From Isoetes taiwanensis (lineage: Eukaryota; Streptophyta; Lycopodiopsida; Isoetales; Isoetaceae), in assembly GCA_021234155.1 (NCBI GenBank), contig JAJEKV010000104.1, positions 932,001 through 996,000 of the forward strand: a stretch of DNA of 64,000 bases. Reading direction: 5' to 3'. Position 1 is the stretch's first letter; the number at the start of each line of letters is the position of its first letter. Made by a program: the position numbers and the translations under genes. Under the pieces are notes generated by a model, which saw nothing but the letters and a program-made list of their open reading frames with translations, was not told where the DNA came from and searched no databases. This document shows, one piece after another, positions 43,811-56,058 of the stretch.

Positions 43811-44740
43811 ATTTTGTATTAAGTATAATGAATTCGCTATTCCTTGTAAAATATGCCCCCAAAAGTGTAGCCTGAACTGGCCATTTTTAGCACGTTTGCA
43901 CAAACGCAAGTGGACACTTTGAAGCAATTCTAGAGTGTCCACGTTGCTGCCAGGTGAGACTTTTGTGCAGGTGGCTGCTGTTTCCGTCGTTGAATTTGAT
44001 CGACGATGAGGGAAATTCAGGAAATTCCACCCTGTTCATTTTCCCCTTCTGTTCTCTGCGTGACGGTTCAGCCGCTTTGGATGGCAAAAAAGGATGGATC
44101 CGCGGCTATGGAAACAGGTAGAGGGGCTTGGGCAAATAGGCCATGGCAAACAGAGGATGGATCAGCGGCCATAGAAATAGGTAAGTTAGAGCTAGGGAAA
44201 CAGGCACATCTATGGTGCTCTTTGATTTTCTTTGAGTTTTTTTAGATGGTGGAAGCACAGCTATGGCGAACAGTTATAGGGCTTGGTGGATAGGACAGGG
44301 TTCTGTTTCTTCGTGTTCTCTCTTTCTTTTACAGATTCAGCAGCAGGATGTCCTTGGCCTGAATTAGCCTCCCCAGATATTCTGAGTTTCCCTTCTATTT
44401 AATAGTAGTTTCTTGAAGTTTAACTGCAGGTCCCAGGCAATTTCCGGAATCCATAGCCTAAAACTTGTAAAACCCACCATGCAATTTGGCTGGCTTTTTA
44501 ATGAATTCCAAAGTTCTGTAATCCAGCAAATCTATCCTTCATTGTTACAGTTCGGGTTTCCATAGAATCTTTTCTGAACGTCCTAGCTTCTTCTGTTATT
44601 TTCTGTTCCCACCAGATGGAACAAAACTTAGTCAGAATTTCCTAAGATCAAATTTAAATTTTCCATTCAATCTTGGCAAGCAGCAATCATTGATGAGTAA
44701 AATTGTTGGTGAAGCACGATTGAAGGATCTATTCCTGCAG
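43811..44740. other. Intergenic sequence, nothing recognised
   Basis: A short direct repeat (GGATGGATC(C/A)GCGGC(T/C)AT, about 44091 and 44154) is present. It may include decayed introns of the KAS I pseudogene that follows. Confidence 0.35.
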
Positions 44741-45896
44741 AAATCGGACCGTGAGGGCTTTGTTATGGGCGAAGGTGCTGGCGTTCTGGTATGTCATGAG
44801 CTGAGAGTTGCTATTCAAATATCTAGAAATCATGTAATATAGTTTATCACATGTTGGATAAGCATAATTCACATCTCACGTGTCCCTAATGCACAAGCCA
44901 TGTAGGCTGGGGCAGGATATATACTCGAATTGGTTGTCACTGCATATAGCATTACCTAGGTCTAAGTATACGTGCGTCAAATTTTATAGTCTTACTACTG
45001 TTTGGTTCTCAATTTGCTACCCTGTTCTAACATTAAACTGAAAATTCTTGTGTTGAAGGTTATGAAAAGCTTAGAACATGCAATGAAATGGGGAGCTACA
45101 ATCATAGCAGAGTACTTGGGCGAGTCATTATTTGTGATGCATCATATGACCGATCCACGTCAAGAGATGGGCTTGGTGTTTCTTCATGTATACTTAAGAG
45201 CCTTGAAGATGCCGGTGTTGCACCGAGGAGGAGGTAGGTTCTCATGAGCAGAGCTTTAGGTTGTTTTATAGAGATTAACATCTTATAACTTAATTTTTCA
45301 AGTAAACTACATCAATGCGCATGCAACTTCTATTGTTATAGGCGATCTTGCAGAGGTGAATGCAAAGAAAAAAGGTCTTTAAGGACACACAAGAAGTGAA
45401 AATCAATTCCACAAAGGTGACTTAAAATTTAAACAAGAAACTTTTATTGTTCTTGCTTTTGCCTTTTGAACCTCACAGTTTGGTCTTGCTAGTGCGATCT
45501 ATGATAGGTCATTGTTTAGGAGCCATTTGGAGGGCTAGAGGCAATAGCTACAATCAAGGCTATCACAACCGGATGGGTCCATCCTACTATTAACCAATTC
45601 GTGAGTAAAATGCTTGTATCAATAATAATAGAATCGTCCTCAATTTGCTCGATTAGAATGCTTGTGTCAATAATAATAGAATCGCCTGAATTTGTTCGAA
45701 TCCCGAGCCCGGCCAAGTTACATTTGACACTGTTCCAAATGTGAAAAACAACATGAGGTTCATGTTGGTAAGTTTTGTATTTTATGCGAAGATTGTAACC
45801 AAACTTATAACGCCGCTTACTTTTTGTTTACTTAGGCATATCAAATTCGTTTGGATTTGGGGGCATAACTTCGGTTGTAATTTTTGCCCCTTTTAG
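44741..45896 (+). pseudogene. Plastid beta-ketoacyl-ACP synthase I (KAS I), 3' exons
   Basis: The C-terminal half of KAS I, the plastid fatty-acid condensing enzyme, is spread over decayed exons with introns kept. Exons: 44741-44788 (SDREGFVMGEGAGVL, donor GTATGT); 45059-45233 (VMKSLEHAMKWGATIIAEYL, then a frameshift into DGLGVSSCILKSLEDAGVAP); 45303-45416 (VNYINAHATS with catalytic His, DLAEVNAK, frameshift, VFKDTQEVKINSTK); 45498-45600 (SMIGHCLGA with the second catalytic His, frameshift, AIATIKAITTGWVHPTINQF); about 45683-45768 (VTFDTVPNVKNN); about 45838-45896 (ISNSFGFGG). Frameshifts in most exons show it is dead. Retained introns mean duplication of genomic DNA, not an RNA copy. A 60-bp tandem duplication fills the intron at 45605-45680. 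Confidence 0.88.
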
Positions 45897-47394
45897 TCCT
45901 TAGGTGATGGGACTGAGATGTGCTACTTTTCTTAAACTACAAGTTCGTTATTCTTTGGTTATGTTAGCCAAATTGTTTTTCTCTTGGGTTCGGATGCCTA
46001 TGAACCTTTTAGTGTGTTGCTTCACCGGTTTCCCGCATATGTGAGGCCTTATTAGAATGTGCGCTTTTGGTTTGAGTGTTTGGCGATTCCACATGTTCAT
46101 CCTCCTCTCTAAACAAGAGATGCCTTCCCGAAAGCGGCTTTTATCGCTGAAAATAGTTGGTAACCATTATGTGGCTTTTATCGCATAAAAGTCAAAATGT
46201 CACAATATTAAATTCATTGCTCTATAAATTTATGGTGGAAAAGCAAAGAATAGTTTGTCTTTGAATCAATGCCTTATTAAGATGGCAAAGGTTATTTGGC
46301 ACAGGGAAATGTTGCCCAAGCAGCTGAGTGGTTCAAGGTAAATATAAAAATGCTGATTTGTCCTGAAGATAAAATGCTTACCGTTTGCACTATTGTAGTT
46401 GACGAATAGTTTGGGCTATTGTTGTTGAATGAGCAGGCCAGGCGTCAGATTTAGTGGATGAATCATTTCTTTTGGAACATGATGGGCGGATCCGGCAATG
46501 ACAACACATCCGGCCAGTTGCGGGCATTTTCGTGCTCTCATTATGTTCTAGTGCTCATTTTTTTGATATTGCATATTCTAATTTCAATTAGATTTTAGAA
46601 TTCTAACTCATTGTTGATGCAGATCTGATTTCATCTGATATATGTCTCAAGTTCTTCATGCCCAAGCATTGATGTAGTCTTGCGATCTGGGAATAAAAAA
46701 CAAAATGTTGTCTTTATGCACAACCATTTGGTTGGGAAACATGTCGCCAAGTCTGCATTTTTCATCTGAGGCTCAGCAGATGAGAATGAGCCAAGTACTA
46801 ATTAATGTCTTTTTCATGTCATGATTCCATCGTAACTTAACCCTCCTCCCAAAGATCATCTGTTTTTTGTATATTCCTTACGAGAAGCTCTGCACCGACT
46901 AAAACACCAAACTGGCGGCCTGAGGTAGAAAAACTACGGTGAGTTGCTGCCTCTATATTACCTAAGACGATAAACTCTGATATTGGGTTAATTCTATGGT
47001 CATAACCCTCTAATTTGCCTCAAATTTTGCTGTTTGTCTTTGGCAAGCATGAATTCCGACGCATTTTGAACCTGATTCTAGAACATATGGCCAGAGATAG
47101 GGGCGGATGATCTTTCCTTTGGATACTGAAAAAAATGCAGAGATTATTACTGAAAAAATACAGAGACTATTTCATAATGTAAAGCAGCAACTTGGGGAGG
47201 ACACAGAGCCTGATTTCCCTAACTACTCTCTCCGACCAACTGTATTGTAAATTCTCCTAAGAATTTTACCTTTCTTCTGTAAAAATTCCTTCTTGCATCT
47301 GGGTTTTGGCTAAATTGGATTTTTAAGCTCAGTTTAAAGGATTTTTTTATGGGTTGATCGATGTATTTTTGTATTTTTAGAGTTTGCAAGGAAT
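45897..47394. other. Intergenic sequence, nothing recognised
   Basis: There are exon-like scraps with donor sites (for example GCAGCTGAGTGGTTCAAG before GTAAAT near 46338), but no identifiable protein. Confidence 0.35.
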
Positions 47395-48143
47395 GGCCCA
47401 CATACGGATATAAACAGCGGCAGCAGCTTAGCAAGGATTTGTGTTTTTGCAAGGATTTGTATCTTCTGGCTCGGTTGGTGGTACCAGTGAATCAACAGAA
47501 AGTAGTTTGGGACTGGGTTTGGGACAAGTTACTTCATCCAAAGGTGTCAGTTTTGTGGTGGCAGATCATCCATAGATGTGTGCGCGTCAATGTTTTGGTC
47601 CACAAATTTTGTCCTGAGGTGCCTGGGACATGCCCTTTATGCGCTCAGAGGGATGAGACAATCGAGCATTGTTTCTTCTTATGCCAGCATGCTAGACCGG
47701 CTTGGTTGTGGCTTCAGAGTCTTTTTTATTGCAGTTTGAATAGTCAACAAGTCTTATTGGCAGTGTACCCAAGTTCTTGGGACAATATGGCAAAGAGGGC
47801 ATTTCACTTAGCTTCAGCATGGATCATTTGGTCAACGTGGAAAAGAAGAAACATCTTTATTTTCAAGGGCCATAGAGCCCCTGATGCTAAGTGCTTATTG
47901 AAGCTAAGCAACGCATCGTCAAAGCATATATATCTTCCTCCATAAAGGATGAAGTGAAGAATCGTATTTGGGTACACTATCTCCAGATTAACACTTATAT
48001 GTAACTCATTTACATGTTGTGTGCTGTAAGGTGGCGGGTGGTTTTGCTCTGTGGACAATTCCTCCACTGGGTTTCCAGTCCCCCATCTCTGTTGCTCGCT
48101 TCTGATGATTAATAAAGTTTCACGTCCTTCAAAAAAAAAAAAA
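47395..48143 (+). pseudogene. LINE 3' end with zf-RVT domain and poly(A)
   Basis: The plus strand encodes the C-terminal domain of an L1-type LINE: VVWDWVWDKLLHPKVSVLWW, CPLCAQRDETIEHCFFLCQH (zinc-binding region) and AWIIWSTWKRRNIFIFKGHR, up to 47945. A 3' non-coding part follows, with AATAAAGTTTCACG and then a run of 14 A at about 48130-48143, which marks the insertion's 3' end. The 5' end is truncated near 47395. Confidence 0.88.
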
Positions 48144-49607
48144 AGTCAAGATTTGGTTTCAAAATCAAAGAATCCGGATGAAGATTTTGATTCATGGCTG
48201 AACTATCGGAACATTTTTCTTTTCTTTCCATAAATGAGTTAAAACCCAACCGGGTTCTTTCGCTGCACATCTGCTTACACCAAGTAGAATCTGTGTTGAA
48301 ATTATGCTGCAAATGTGCTCGAAGGTACCGAATATCATAGTTTTGTGGCAACCTATATGTAGTTCAAATCTTTGCTGCAAGTGTGCTAAAGCCCAGCTGA
48401 AATCCGTTCAAAAATTTGAGGCAAAAGCCATAGAACAAGAGATATCCTTTGTTGAAACAGGAAAGGGCCGAAATTGTACTTTATGAGCATTACTAGTTCT
48501 AAAAGGAGATCATGCACAGGTAGGAAAACTTCGTTGGAAATAGGTGACCATCTTATGTCTATAGGCATTTTGGTAGCATGGCTAGCGCAGCCAATCACAG
48601 GACGTTAATGGATTTCCCCATGGCCAAGGTATTGCCCTTCCATACAAATTTTAAGGAATTTAACTATATTGTGTGTTTTGGAAGCGAATTAATGAAGGCA
48701 TAGAGTAGTATCCTATATAAGGCGATGGCATTCAATGCTCCATCACAATCCTTCGAATTAGGAATGACATGCTAGAGGATTTTGGCAGAACGCTTTATGA
48801 ATTGGAGTTTGCAGCCCGACACTTTACTTCATTTACGTCTATTTTGTGAATAGCAGAATAATATGGGAAGATCTGGAGTTGAGTTCACTTTCAAGAATTA
48901 AATATGTAATAGTTCTATGAGCCCATCTTGTACAGGAGAGCACCCATATAATTTGGATCTATTAAACCTGGTCTTACCTTCTTTTGAAATATATAGCCAT
49001 CATATGTACAATGCTTGAACTGTGGACCTCTTGGAAAGAAATGATGATTCATTAACCTACGGAAAAGCTATAAGCCTTAAGTAACAAAATACGAATCAAA
49101 ACATTAATAAGCACATGGATATACTATTGGCCAATAGAAGAAAGTTCTCGATAAATCTTACAGTTGAGTAGGTTATATTCCTCTCTGCATTTTTACTCTG
49201 AAGTCCTGCCTAATGCTTACATATAATCAACTTTCTATTAGTTTCTATTCTCCTCAAACTGTCCAAGGCTGAATATAGCCGCAAGGAGACAAAGGAAGAT
49301 AATCCGACGATTTCTCATAAAAGATATGGTAGGAACTTTCTCTCAGGGATTCTGTCCTTACAACATACGTTTTTGCCTTTACGAATAGATTGGTTGAAGG
49401 CCACATAAGGGATTTCACTCGAGAAATGCTACTGTCGATGCTGAGACTAAATTTTTTGCAAATGGACTTCCATCAATTTAAAGAAGCTTTTCTACTTTCT
49501 GGCAAGAACAGAAAACTCTATATTGCCGGATATCAATCCTAACCAAAACATGTCAACACTAAAGTTGATTGGATAAAAGACAGATTTTCTTCTCATACAT
49601 GCTTTCA
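48144..49607. other. Intergenic sequence, nothing recognised
   Basis: AT-rich, with stops in all frames and no shared repeats noticed. Confidence 0.45.
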
Positions 49608-49855
49608 ATTAATAAGTATTATAGCAGATTTACCTAAGATGATTACAATTCTGCATGGCATTTCGTTGTAAAGTTGAAGGATGTGAGTGTCAACCACAGT
49701 TATCAATTTCTTGTCAATTAATAAGTATTATAGCAGATTTACCTAAGATGATTACAATTCTGCATGGCATTTCGTTGTAAAGTTGAACAGTTTTTACGTG
49801 GACTATGGATGTGAGTGTCAACCACAGTTATCAATTTCTTGTCAAAACTGCACTA
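49608..49855. repeat. Tandem duplication of about 110-130 bp
   Basis: AATTAATAAGTATTATAGCA...CATTTCGTTGTAAAGTTGAA...GGATGTGAGTGTCAACCACA...TTTCTTGTC occurs twice in a row. The second copy has about 20 extra bases (CAGTTTTTACGTGGACTAT). Near identity of the rest indicates a recent event. Confidence 0.92.
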
Positions 49856-50396
49856 TCTAATGCCCTAATTCAACTTCAATTTTTATATTATAAAACCCTG
49901 CCCACGCCATATCCTTATATTATAAAACACTACCCATATCCTATAATTTTCTATGCAAAGTAATCAAACGTGCTTTTGACTAGTTTCTATTTTTTTCTAA
50001 TGTGAATGTGGATGCAACCCAATTGACGATTTTTGAACCAAATATCTAATAATGTGTAGCTCAAATAACGATTTTTAGCTAGATTCTTATTAAATATAGA
50101 GCTAGTTGCCCAAACATAAAGAAGTCACTACCCTGTATAAATGTGTTTAAGTTACATGTTGTATGAATTAGAATTCATACCCTATGTATTTCAATAATGC
50201 ATAGATTGCTGGTAGGGAGAATCGGCAATCGAATGCCAGAGTCTTCGTAAAGAGGATTAGTGCCCTCGGCATTTTATTTTCCAAAAGAGTGGGATTATTC
50301 TTAGTTGGTAGATATATTTAGAAATAAAAAATTCTAATAATGTTGGCCCCTCATAAGTGACGAATTTATGAGGGGGCCTCTTAATGAATTAAGAAT
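49856..50396. other. Intergenic sequence, nothing recognised
   Basis: There is a small duplication of TATATTATAAAAC(C/A)CT near 49888 and 49917. No gene is visible. Confidence 0.45.
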
Positions 50397-51096
50397 TCTA
50401 GAATGGGACTCGCAAGAAACCAACAAACCGCCCGGATAGATAGGCTTCTCATTCATCTCAGCAGATTTTCTACAATGGTGGACAGTGGGTAGCCGCACAC
50501 ATGCGAACTACCCACGAAAAATAAAGGGAAAATCCAATTATGTCACTTGGACCCCAAAAAATACAATGCTAATAGATGAGTGGCTGATGTACCTGCCGAA
50601 AGCTTATCACCGGATTAAAAACCCCGCCCTTTTCGGTTTTCGAGGAAAAACCCTAGTGATAAGCCTTCGGCAAGGGGGCTTAGACAAACGTAAGGCATAG
50701 AAATCGCTCCCAAAAACCCCCGCATGGAGAAGTCGAAACAGATGCCGCTCGCCAACCCGTACTGCACACATCACCAACACAACAAACGAGACAACACAAA
50801 CATACCAGAGAATAGCATCACCCAGCGGGTGGAAAAAAGCATCACCCAGCGGGTGGAAAAACATGATAAACAGAAAATTGTGCACAATACAATAAACAAA
50901 GAAGGGGGGGAGGGAGGGTTCAAAGAGAATAAGGTACTGCTGAGAGAAGAGGAAGCGCCGATGAGACATGGATGCAGAAACGCGCCTGAAATAGCGAACT
51001 CCCAACCAAAACGGGCATGCGCCGCCCGCATGCATGCAAGACATGCATGCTCGTCCCATTCTAGAATGGCGATCCGATGTCTCGGATCGATGCGAT
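50397..51096 (+). repeat. R1 interspersed repeat, copy 3
   Basis: A near full-length R1 copy. Its outer part ATTCTAGAATGGGACTCGCA (50397) has an inverted counterpart GCTCGTCCCATTCTAGAAT near its right end (51049-51067), followed by GATCCGATGTCTCGGATC. A 28-bp direct repeat (AATAGCATCACCCAGCGGGTGG...AAAAGCATCACCCAGCGGGTGG) lies at about 50811-50862. It is non-coding. Confidence 0.85.
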
Positions 51097-51233
51097 TGGC
51101 GAACTTAAAACATTACAGGATTTGACCAAGTGGCCTAAATGGCCATTCTATAAGCATATCTAGTTCTCACTTGGGACTAAATTGGCCCAAAGTCAATACC
51201 ACTCCAATTAGCAAACATCTAATTGGCCATTCT

Positions 51234-51489
51234 AATGTCGTAATAGGCCATCTGGAGGTAGTCCGTAGTAAGGCATCCTACTCAAGCCGACTGTCGCATT
51301 TTGTCTGAACCTGTAATTTGTGGCCAAATGGCCCGCCGGGGCCACTAAAATTTTCGCTGAGTTCGATATCTTTGCTGTGGCACGTCTATGTTGTATTGCA
51401 TACAATGCTTTGAGGCCACCATTTACTTTTTGCTCCGCTGTTTGGTTCCAAGTTGGACTCTTATCCACTAATATCCCAAGGTACTTGAG

Positions 51490-51497
<8 letters not shown>
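51234..51497 (-). pseudogene. LINE reverse-transcriptase C-terminal fragment (host of a nested LINE)
   Basis: The minus strand reads KYLGILVDKSPTWNQTAEQK, VNGGLKALYAIQHR and VGLSRMPYYGLPP, the region after the reverse transcriptase. The frame is interrupted at its start by the tail of the LINE fragment at 51541-51960. Confidence 0.75.
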
Positions 51498-51522
<25 letters not shown>

Positions 51523-51540
51523 AATGAAATGAAATGAAAT
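51498..51540. repeat. (GA)n plus (GAAAT)n microsatellite, LINE tail
   Basis: A GA run followed by GAAATGAAATGAAATGAAAT. On the minus strand it follows the end of the LINE fragment at 51541-51960, as a short-tandem 3' tail would. Confidence 0.85.
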
Positions 51541-51960
51541 ATTGTATTTAATACGCCTGCAGACCACCAGGTCTATGAGATGTTCAAATATATACACTCA
51601 ACATTATAGAACATGTCTTCTAATGCATCCTCTGACATAAATGCATTAGACTCTTCCCATCCCTCATCAATTACAACGTTACCTTCATTATCACGTAATA
51701 ACTGTTCTCTCTGCGCTAATACTTCTTTCAGATACTTCCCAACTTGTGTCCCAGGTAAGTAAAAAAATTACAGCAATGAGTTTGAATGAATGTCATGCTT
51801 GTGGCGAGCCCCATTGTAGGACGGACATCTTATGATCACGTGCGCTTCATCTTCAACTTCCTGCATATCACATAACTTGCACAACCTTAACTCATGTGGA
51901 ATATCACTCTAGCGCCATACCTCAACCCCCAATCTATGCGAGCTCTACTGTCAGTAGAGA
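51541..51960 (-). pseudogene. LINE 3' end fragment, inserted in another LINE
   Basis: The minus strand reads LRLCKLCDMQEVEDEAHVII, RCPSYNGARHKHDI (C-x2-C...H-x4-C zinc-binding end), a stop, then VGKYLKEVLAQREQLLRD and a short 3' region ending in the ATTTC-type tail. It interrupts the LINE piece at 51234-51497. Confidence 0.75.
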
Positions 51961-52089
51961 GAGAGATGAAATCTATGCGCGCGCGCATGCACACATACGC
52001 GCACAAAAACAAGTTATTTAATATGTCCTATGCTGCATGTTCCTACGACACAAGTTCAGGCTGGTGCAATGTTTAGGAGAATGACTGAT

Positions 52090-54110
52090 TTATGTTCTAC
52101 ACTTTTAGTCTGAAACATTTTTAGGATATTCCATCATGTTTTTTTTGCAAAATTTCAAAAACAACTTTTTATTTTTAGATTGAAGTGCTTACCCATAAAA
52201 TGTTCTAAAATTATTAGAACATTATAGAACTTTCCACAACTATCTAGAACCTTTTAGACCATTCTAGAACATCCCAATCAACAAAGCCTTCTATTTTTAG
52301 AACGAGGTGCTTATCCATGAGCATGTAGAACAATCTAGAACATTTTCAAATATTCTATTTTGGTATTTTTGCAACATTTCTAAAAAAGTTTCTATTTTTA
52401 GAATTAGGTGCTTATCCATCAGCATCTAGAACATCTTAAACCATTTTATTAAAAAAAAACTTTTTATTTTTAGACTGCGGTATTTGCTCATGAGCATTTA
52501 GAGCATTCTATAACATTATCATTTTACTACTTGAAAAGCTCCAAAAACTTTCTATTCTTTTCCCAAGATTTCCTTAGATTTTACGAGATTCCCCTAGATT
52601 TTATGAGCTCCCCTTAGATTTCCTTAGATTCTACGAGTTCTCTTAGATTCTATCAAGAGTTCCTTAGATTGCAAATTCTATTAGATTCCTGTATAGTTCC
52701 TTAGATTTGCCTAGATTTTGAGATTGCTTTAGATTCATGCAATGCCCTTAGATTCTATGAAGATTTCCCTAGGTTCTCCAGGATTCCATTAAATTTTATG
52801 AGAAATCCTTAGATTCTTTTAGATTTTGTGAGGTTTCCTTAGATTGCATGTGGGATATATGTGCATGCCCTAAATTCTAGAACAATCTTGAACATTCTAG
52901 AACCATTAGGCTTTTAGGCAATCTTCTTAACAAGAAACAAAATAAGCATATGGTGTGGGGGTGATAGGGTTAGGAGTTCAATTCTCTTCTAATACAAAAA
53001 AATTTGCTAAAAAGTGGGAGATCCCAAACAAATGGACGGATGAGATGGGCAACCAGAGGGCCGCCACTAGATCCGACGGCCAAGATCACAAGAGAGTAGA
53101 TGGAGGGCCAAGATCTGGCGATAAAGATATAGTAATTACATATATATTAAGATCTAAAAAAAATTTCATACATCCTACGGCGCATTGCTCCAGTTTTAGC
53201 ATGTTCCTACAGTGCAAGATCCTATCGTCCCCTAGACTCATAAAATCTCTTAAGATTCTCATACATTCCTTGAGATTCTCTTGAGATTCCTTTAGATTCT
53301 TCAAGATTTTTTTTGGATTCTCCTAGATTCCTTTAGATTTCATGAAGATTTCCTTAGATTCAAGGTTTATGAGATATGAAGATTCCCTTAGATTTTATAT
53401 GACTTCTTTAAATCCACTTACATTTTATGAGATTCCCTTAAATCTTCCTGAATTTCCTTACGTTCTAAAACTTTCTAGAACATTTTAGCATTTTTAGAAC
53501 AATAAAGTTCTAGAATATCCTGGAGCTTTCTAAAGCTTTATAGAACATTCTAGAATTATTCTATCATTTTTTAAAAGGATTCCCTTAGACTCCCTAAGAT
53601 TCCTCTAGCTTTCCTTGCATTCTATTTTTAGCCTAAGGTGCTTACCCATAAGCGCCTGGAATATTCTTGAACATTCCAAAGCATTCTATTTTGGCTCTTG
53701 GCAATATTTTTGAATTCTTCAAGAATATCCCATCGTTACTCTTTATAACATCTCTAATTTTGGTCTGATAAAGTTTCTGTTTTTAGATTGAGATGCTTAC
53801 ACATGAACATCTCGAACATTCTATTTTTATTCTTTGTAAATTTCAAAAACACTTATTTATTTTTAGACTGATATGCTTACCAATGAGCATCTATAACATT
53901 CTATTTTACTGTCTGCAAAGTTTCAAAACTTTCTATTTGTAGAGTAAGGTGCTTACCCATGAGCATATGGAACATTCTAGAATATTTTCAAACCATTCTA
54001 TCTTGGCTCTTTAAAAAAAATTCAAGAAAAAGTCTATTTTTAGATTGAGGTGCTTATCCACGAATATCTAGAATAGCTTAGAACTATCTAGAACATTTTA
54101 GAACATTATA
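52090..54110. repeat. Old, diverged satellite with two interleaved unit types
   Basis: Unit type 1 (about 75-130 bp) starts TTTTTAGATTGAGGTGCTTA and continues CCCATGAGCATCTAGAACATTC; nine diverged copies start near 52163, 52288, 52392, 52467, 53622, 53779, 53851, 53935 and 54029. Unit type 2 (about 20-35 bp, CCTTAGATT(C/T)TATGAGATTCC) fills about 52555-53480. Copies differ strongly, so the array is ancient. A segment at 38040-38110 resembles unit type 2. Confidence 0.85.
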
Positions 54111-54538
54111 GAACTTGCGGCCCGAGATGCAATGTGAGCTGCGAGATCTTGGACCAAGAATCAGGATACCGTAGAATCACGCAAGATATATCTAAAGCAA
54201 TGTGAGCCTTAGGAAGGATCTAGATCAATCTGGATCGTGAAACATATAAGATATATCTAAAGCAACGTGAGCCATAAGATCTCGGATTGAGATCAAGATC
54301 AAGACATGATTCTTGCCATCTCAACAAGCTATGAGATGTCAGTGCCTTGGAACAGATCAAGACAACACATTTCCAATGCCAAATAAACCCCATGCCTATA
54401 TGGGTCTCACAATGCTACCTGCATACCCATCTGCCAATGAAACGACATAGACTCATTGCTTCAATTCATACCATACCTATCGCCTTGGAATTGAGGCAGG
54501 CAAATGGATTGAAGAGGTACACCATGAGAGATTTTATC
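54111..54538. other. Left flank of the LTR element
   Basis: A direct repeat with AAGATATATCTAAAGCAA(T/C)GTGAGCC occurs near 54182 and 54248. No gene was recognised. The five bases before the LTR are TTATC, the target duplication to look for beyond the 3' LTR. Confidence 0.5.
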
Positions 54539-56045
54539 TGTGACGTTCCATGTATTTATACGGGATACGTATAAATAATATAGTGACACGTCACCAGTAA
54601 AGGTACGCCACCATGGGGTATTTTGACATTGACCTAAAAGGGATTAAGTTAGTTATGCTAAATTAATCATTAAAAGGATAATTATCCAATTAATTAAATT
54701 GGACTAATTGGCTATTTAGGAGAGCGCCACCTGGCCTAACTCGATTGGCCAGCATGGAAAATTCCAATTTGGGTCATCAACTTGACCCCTAGCCCTAATT
54801 GACCCCCTAATCGATCAAGAGGAGCAGCAGCTGAGCGCCACCCTTGCTAAGCGCCCAACTTACCTGTGTGTTCAGTGTCGAGCGCCCAAGTCCAGGGAAG
54901 ATGGAGTTACCGAACGATAACGGATCTAGCAGGAACTCAGGTGGGTGGTTAGTATAGCTTCATGTTCTAGAGTAGCGCCCCTGTTGGGCACTTGTTGTGT
55001 TCATTTCTTCCGTTCTCTCTGTGCTTTACTTGTAGGAACTAACCCTTGATTGCAAAGGTGAGTTCTCTTTATCTCTGATTCTGGTCTTGCTCTTAAAGGA
55101 TGGATTGATAGTTCTTTGTATAGTATTACTCTAGAAAAAGGGGAATTAAGGGGGGTAGAGACCTCTGAGCCATGTTTAGTAGTATGCTCCTAGGTTGTTC
55201 CCTGTATTTCCCATTATATGCGGCCTGTGTACAGGAGACCACCGGGTCGTAGATGCTATGGAATGGCTTAGCACCAGAGAAGGGACGCAGTGGTGAAGTG
55301 GGGGTGGGGTCTTGCATGAACATAAAAGGCTCCTGAGACTCCTACAGTGGGCTAGGCCTGATAGCCGGTCACGTAGAGGGCCGGGTATGGGTCTGACACT
55401 CCCTGGGTGTAGAGGTGTGACCCGTATGGGGCACCATGCACTTTGAGTAGATTTAGGGTGAGTAAGTCGGGTACGGATGCGGGGGTCGCTGATGTGGCAC
55501 GTATCTCTAGCTCACCCATGGAACCACTGCGATCCTGGAAGGGGACGCTTCCCTGACCTGCCTCGTCGGACCGGGGCTTCATGAACCCTGGAGTAGGCTC
55601 GAAGGGTGATACCTTGAGTTTGCGTCTCCGGAAGGCTATAGTGATGCCATAGCATGAATCGACCCATCTGCAAAGTGTGCACAGGAGGGGCGGATGGAGT
55701 GGACAACCCTAGCCGATGTTCTATGCCAGCCAACGCCAAGTTAAACCTCTGTCTGTAGATGTATATTATTTGTCGTTGGTACTTGGATGGATGTGCCACC
55801 CTTCGTGGTGGTTATTTATATATGATTTATGCTATATGCTAATATGTATTCATGCTTCCGCGACGTAGGAGTCCCATTGAAGGCGTGGGCCGAATGACCC
55901 CTCCGTGTCCTTCACTCGGGCATCTTTCTATAGATGGCCCGGGATAGACGGAGGGCCCTGCTCATGGCGAGAGATGGTTGCCATGGGAGGGGAAAGTCCC
56001 CGTATGTATACGGTCGGGTGCCGTATATGTTCAGGGAGCGTCACA
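54539..56045 (+). repeat. 5' LTR
   Basis: It begins TGTGACGTTCC and ends GGAGCGTCACA, short inverted ends of the TG...CA type, and is directly followed by the primer-binding site. A TATA-like GTATAAATAA lies at 54569-54578. Length is about 1507 bp. The 3' LTR needed for proof is outside the window. A decayed relative occurs at 6400-6750. Confidence 0.85.
55050..55064 (+). promoter_or_regulatory. Candidate 5' splice donor in the LTR leader
   Basis: TTGCAAAG followed by GTGAGT, a near-consensus plant donor, in the downstream part of the LTR. Candidate acceptors lie before each downstream ORF (CTACAG at 56629, TTCTAG at 58219, CTTGCAG at 59842, AATATAG at 60581). Use of these sites is inferred. 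Confidence 0.35.
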
Positions 56046-56046
56046 G

Positions 56047-56058
56047 TGGTATCAGAGC
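56047..56058 (+). promoter_or_regulatory. Primer-binding site for initiator tRNA-Met
   Basis: TGGTATCAGAGC, the standard plant LTR-element site complementary to the 3' end of initiator tRNA-Met, lies one base after the LTR's CA end. Confidence 0.95.
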
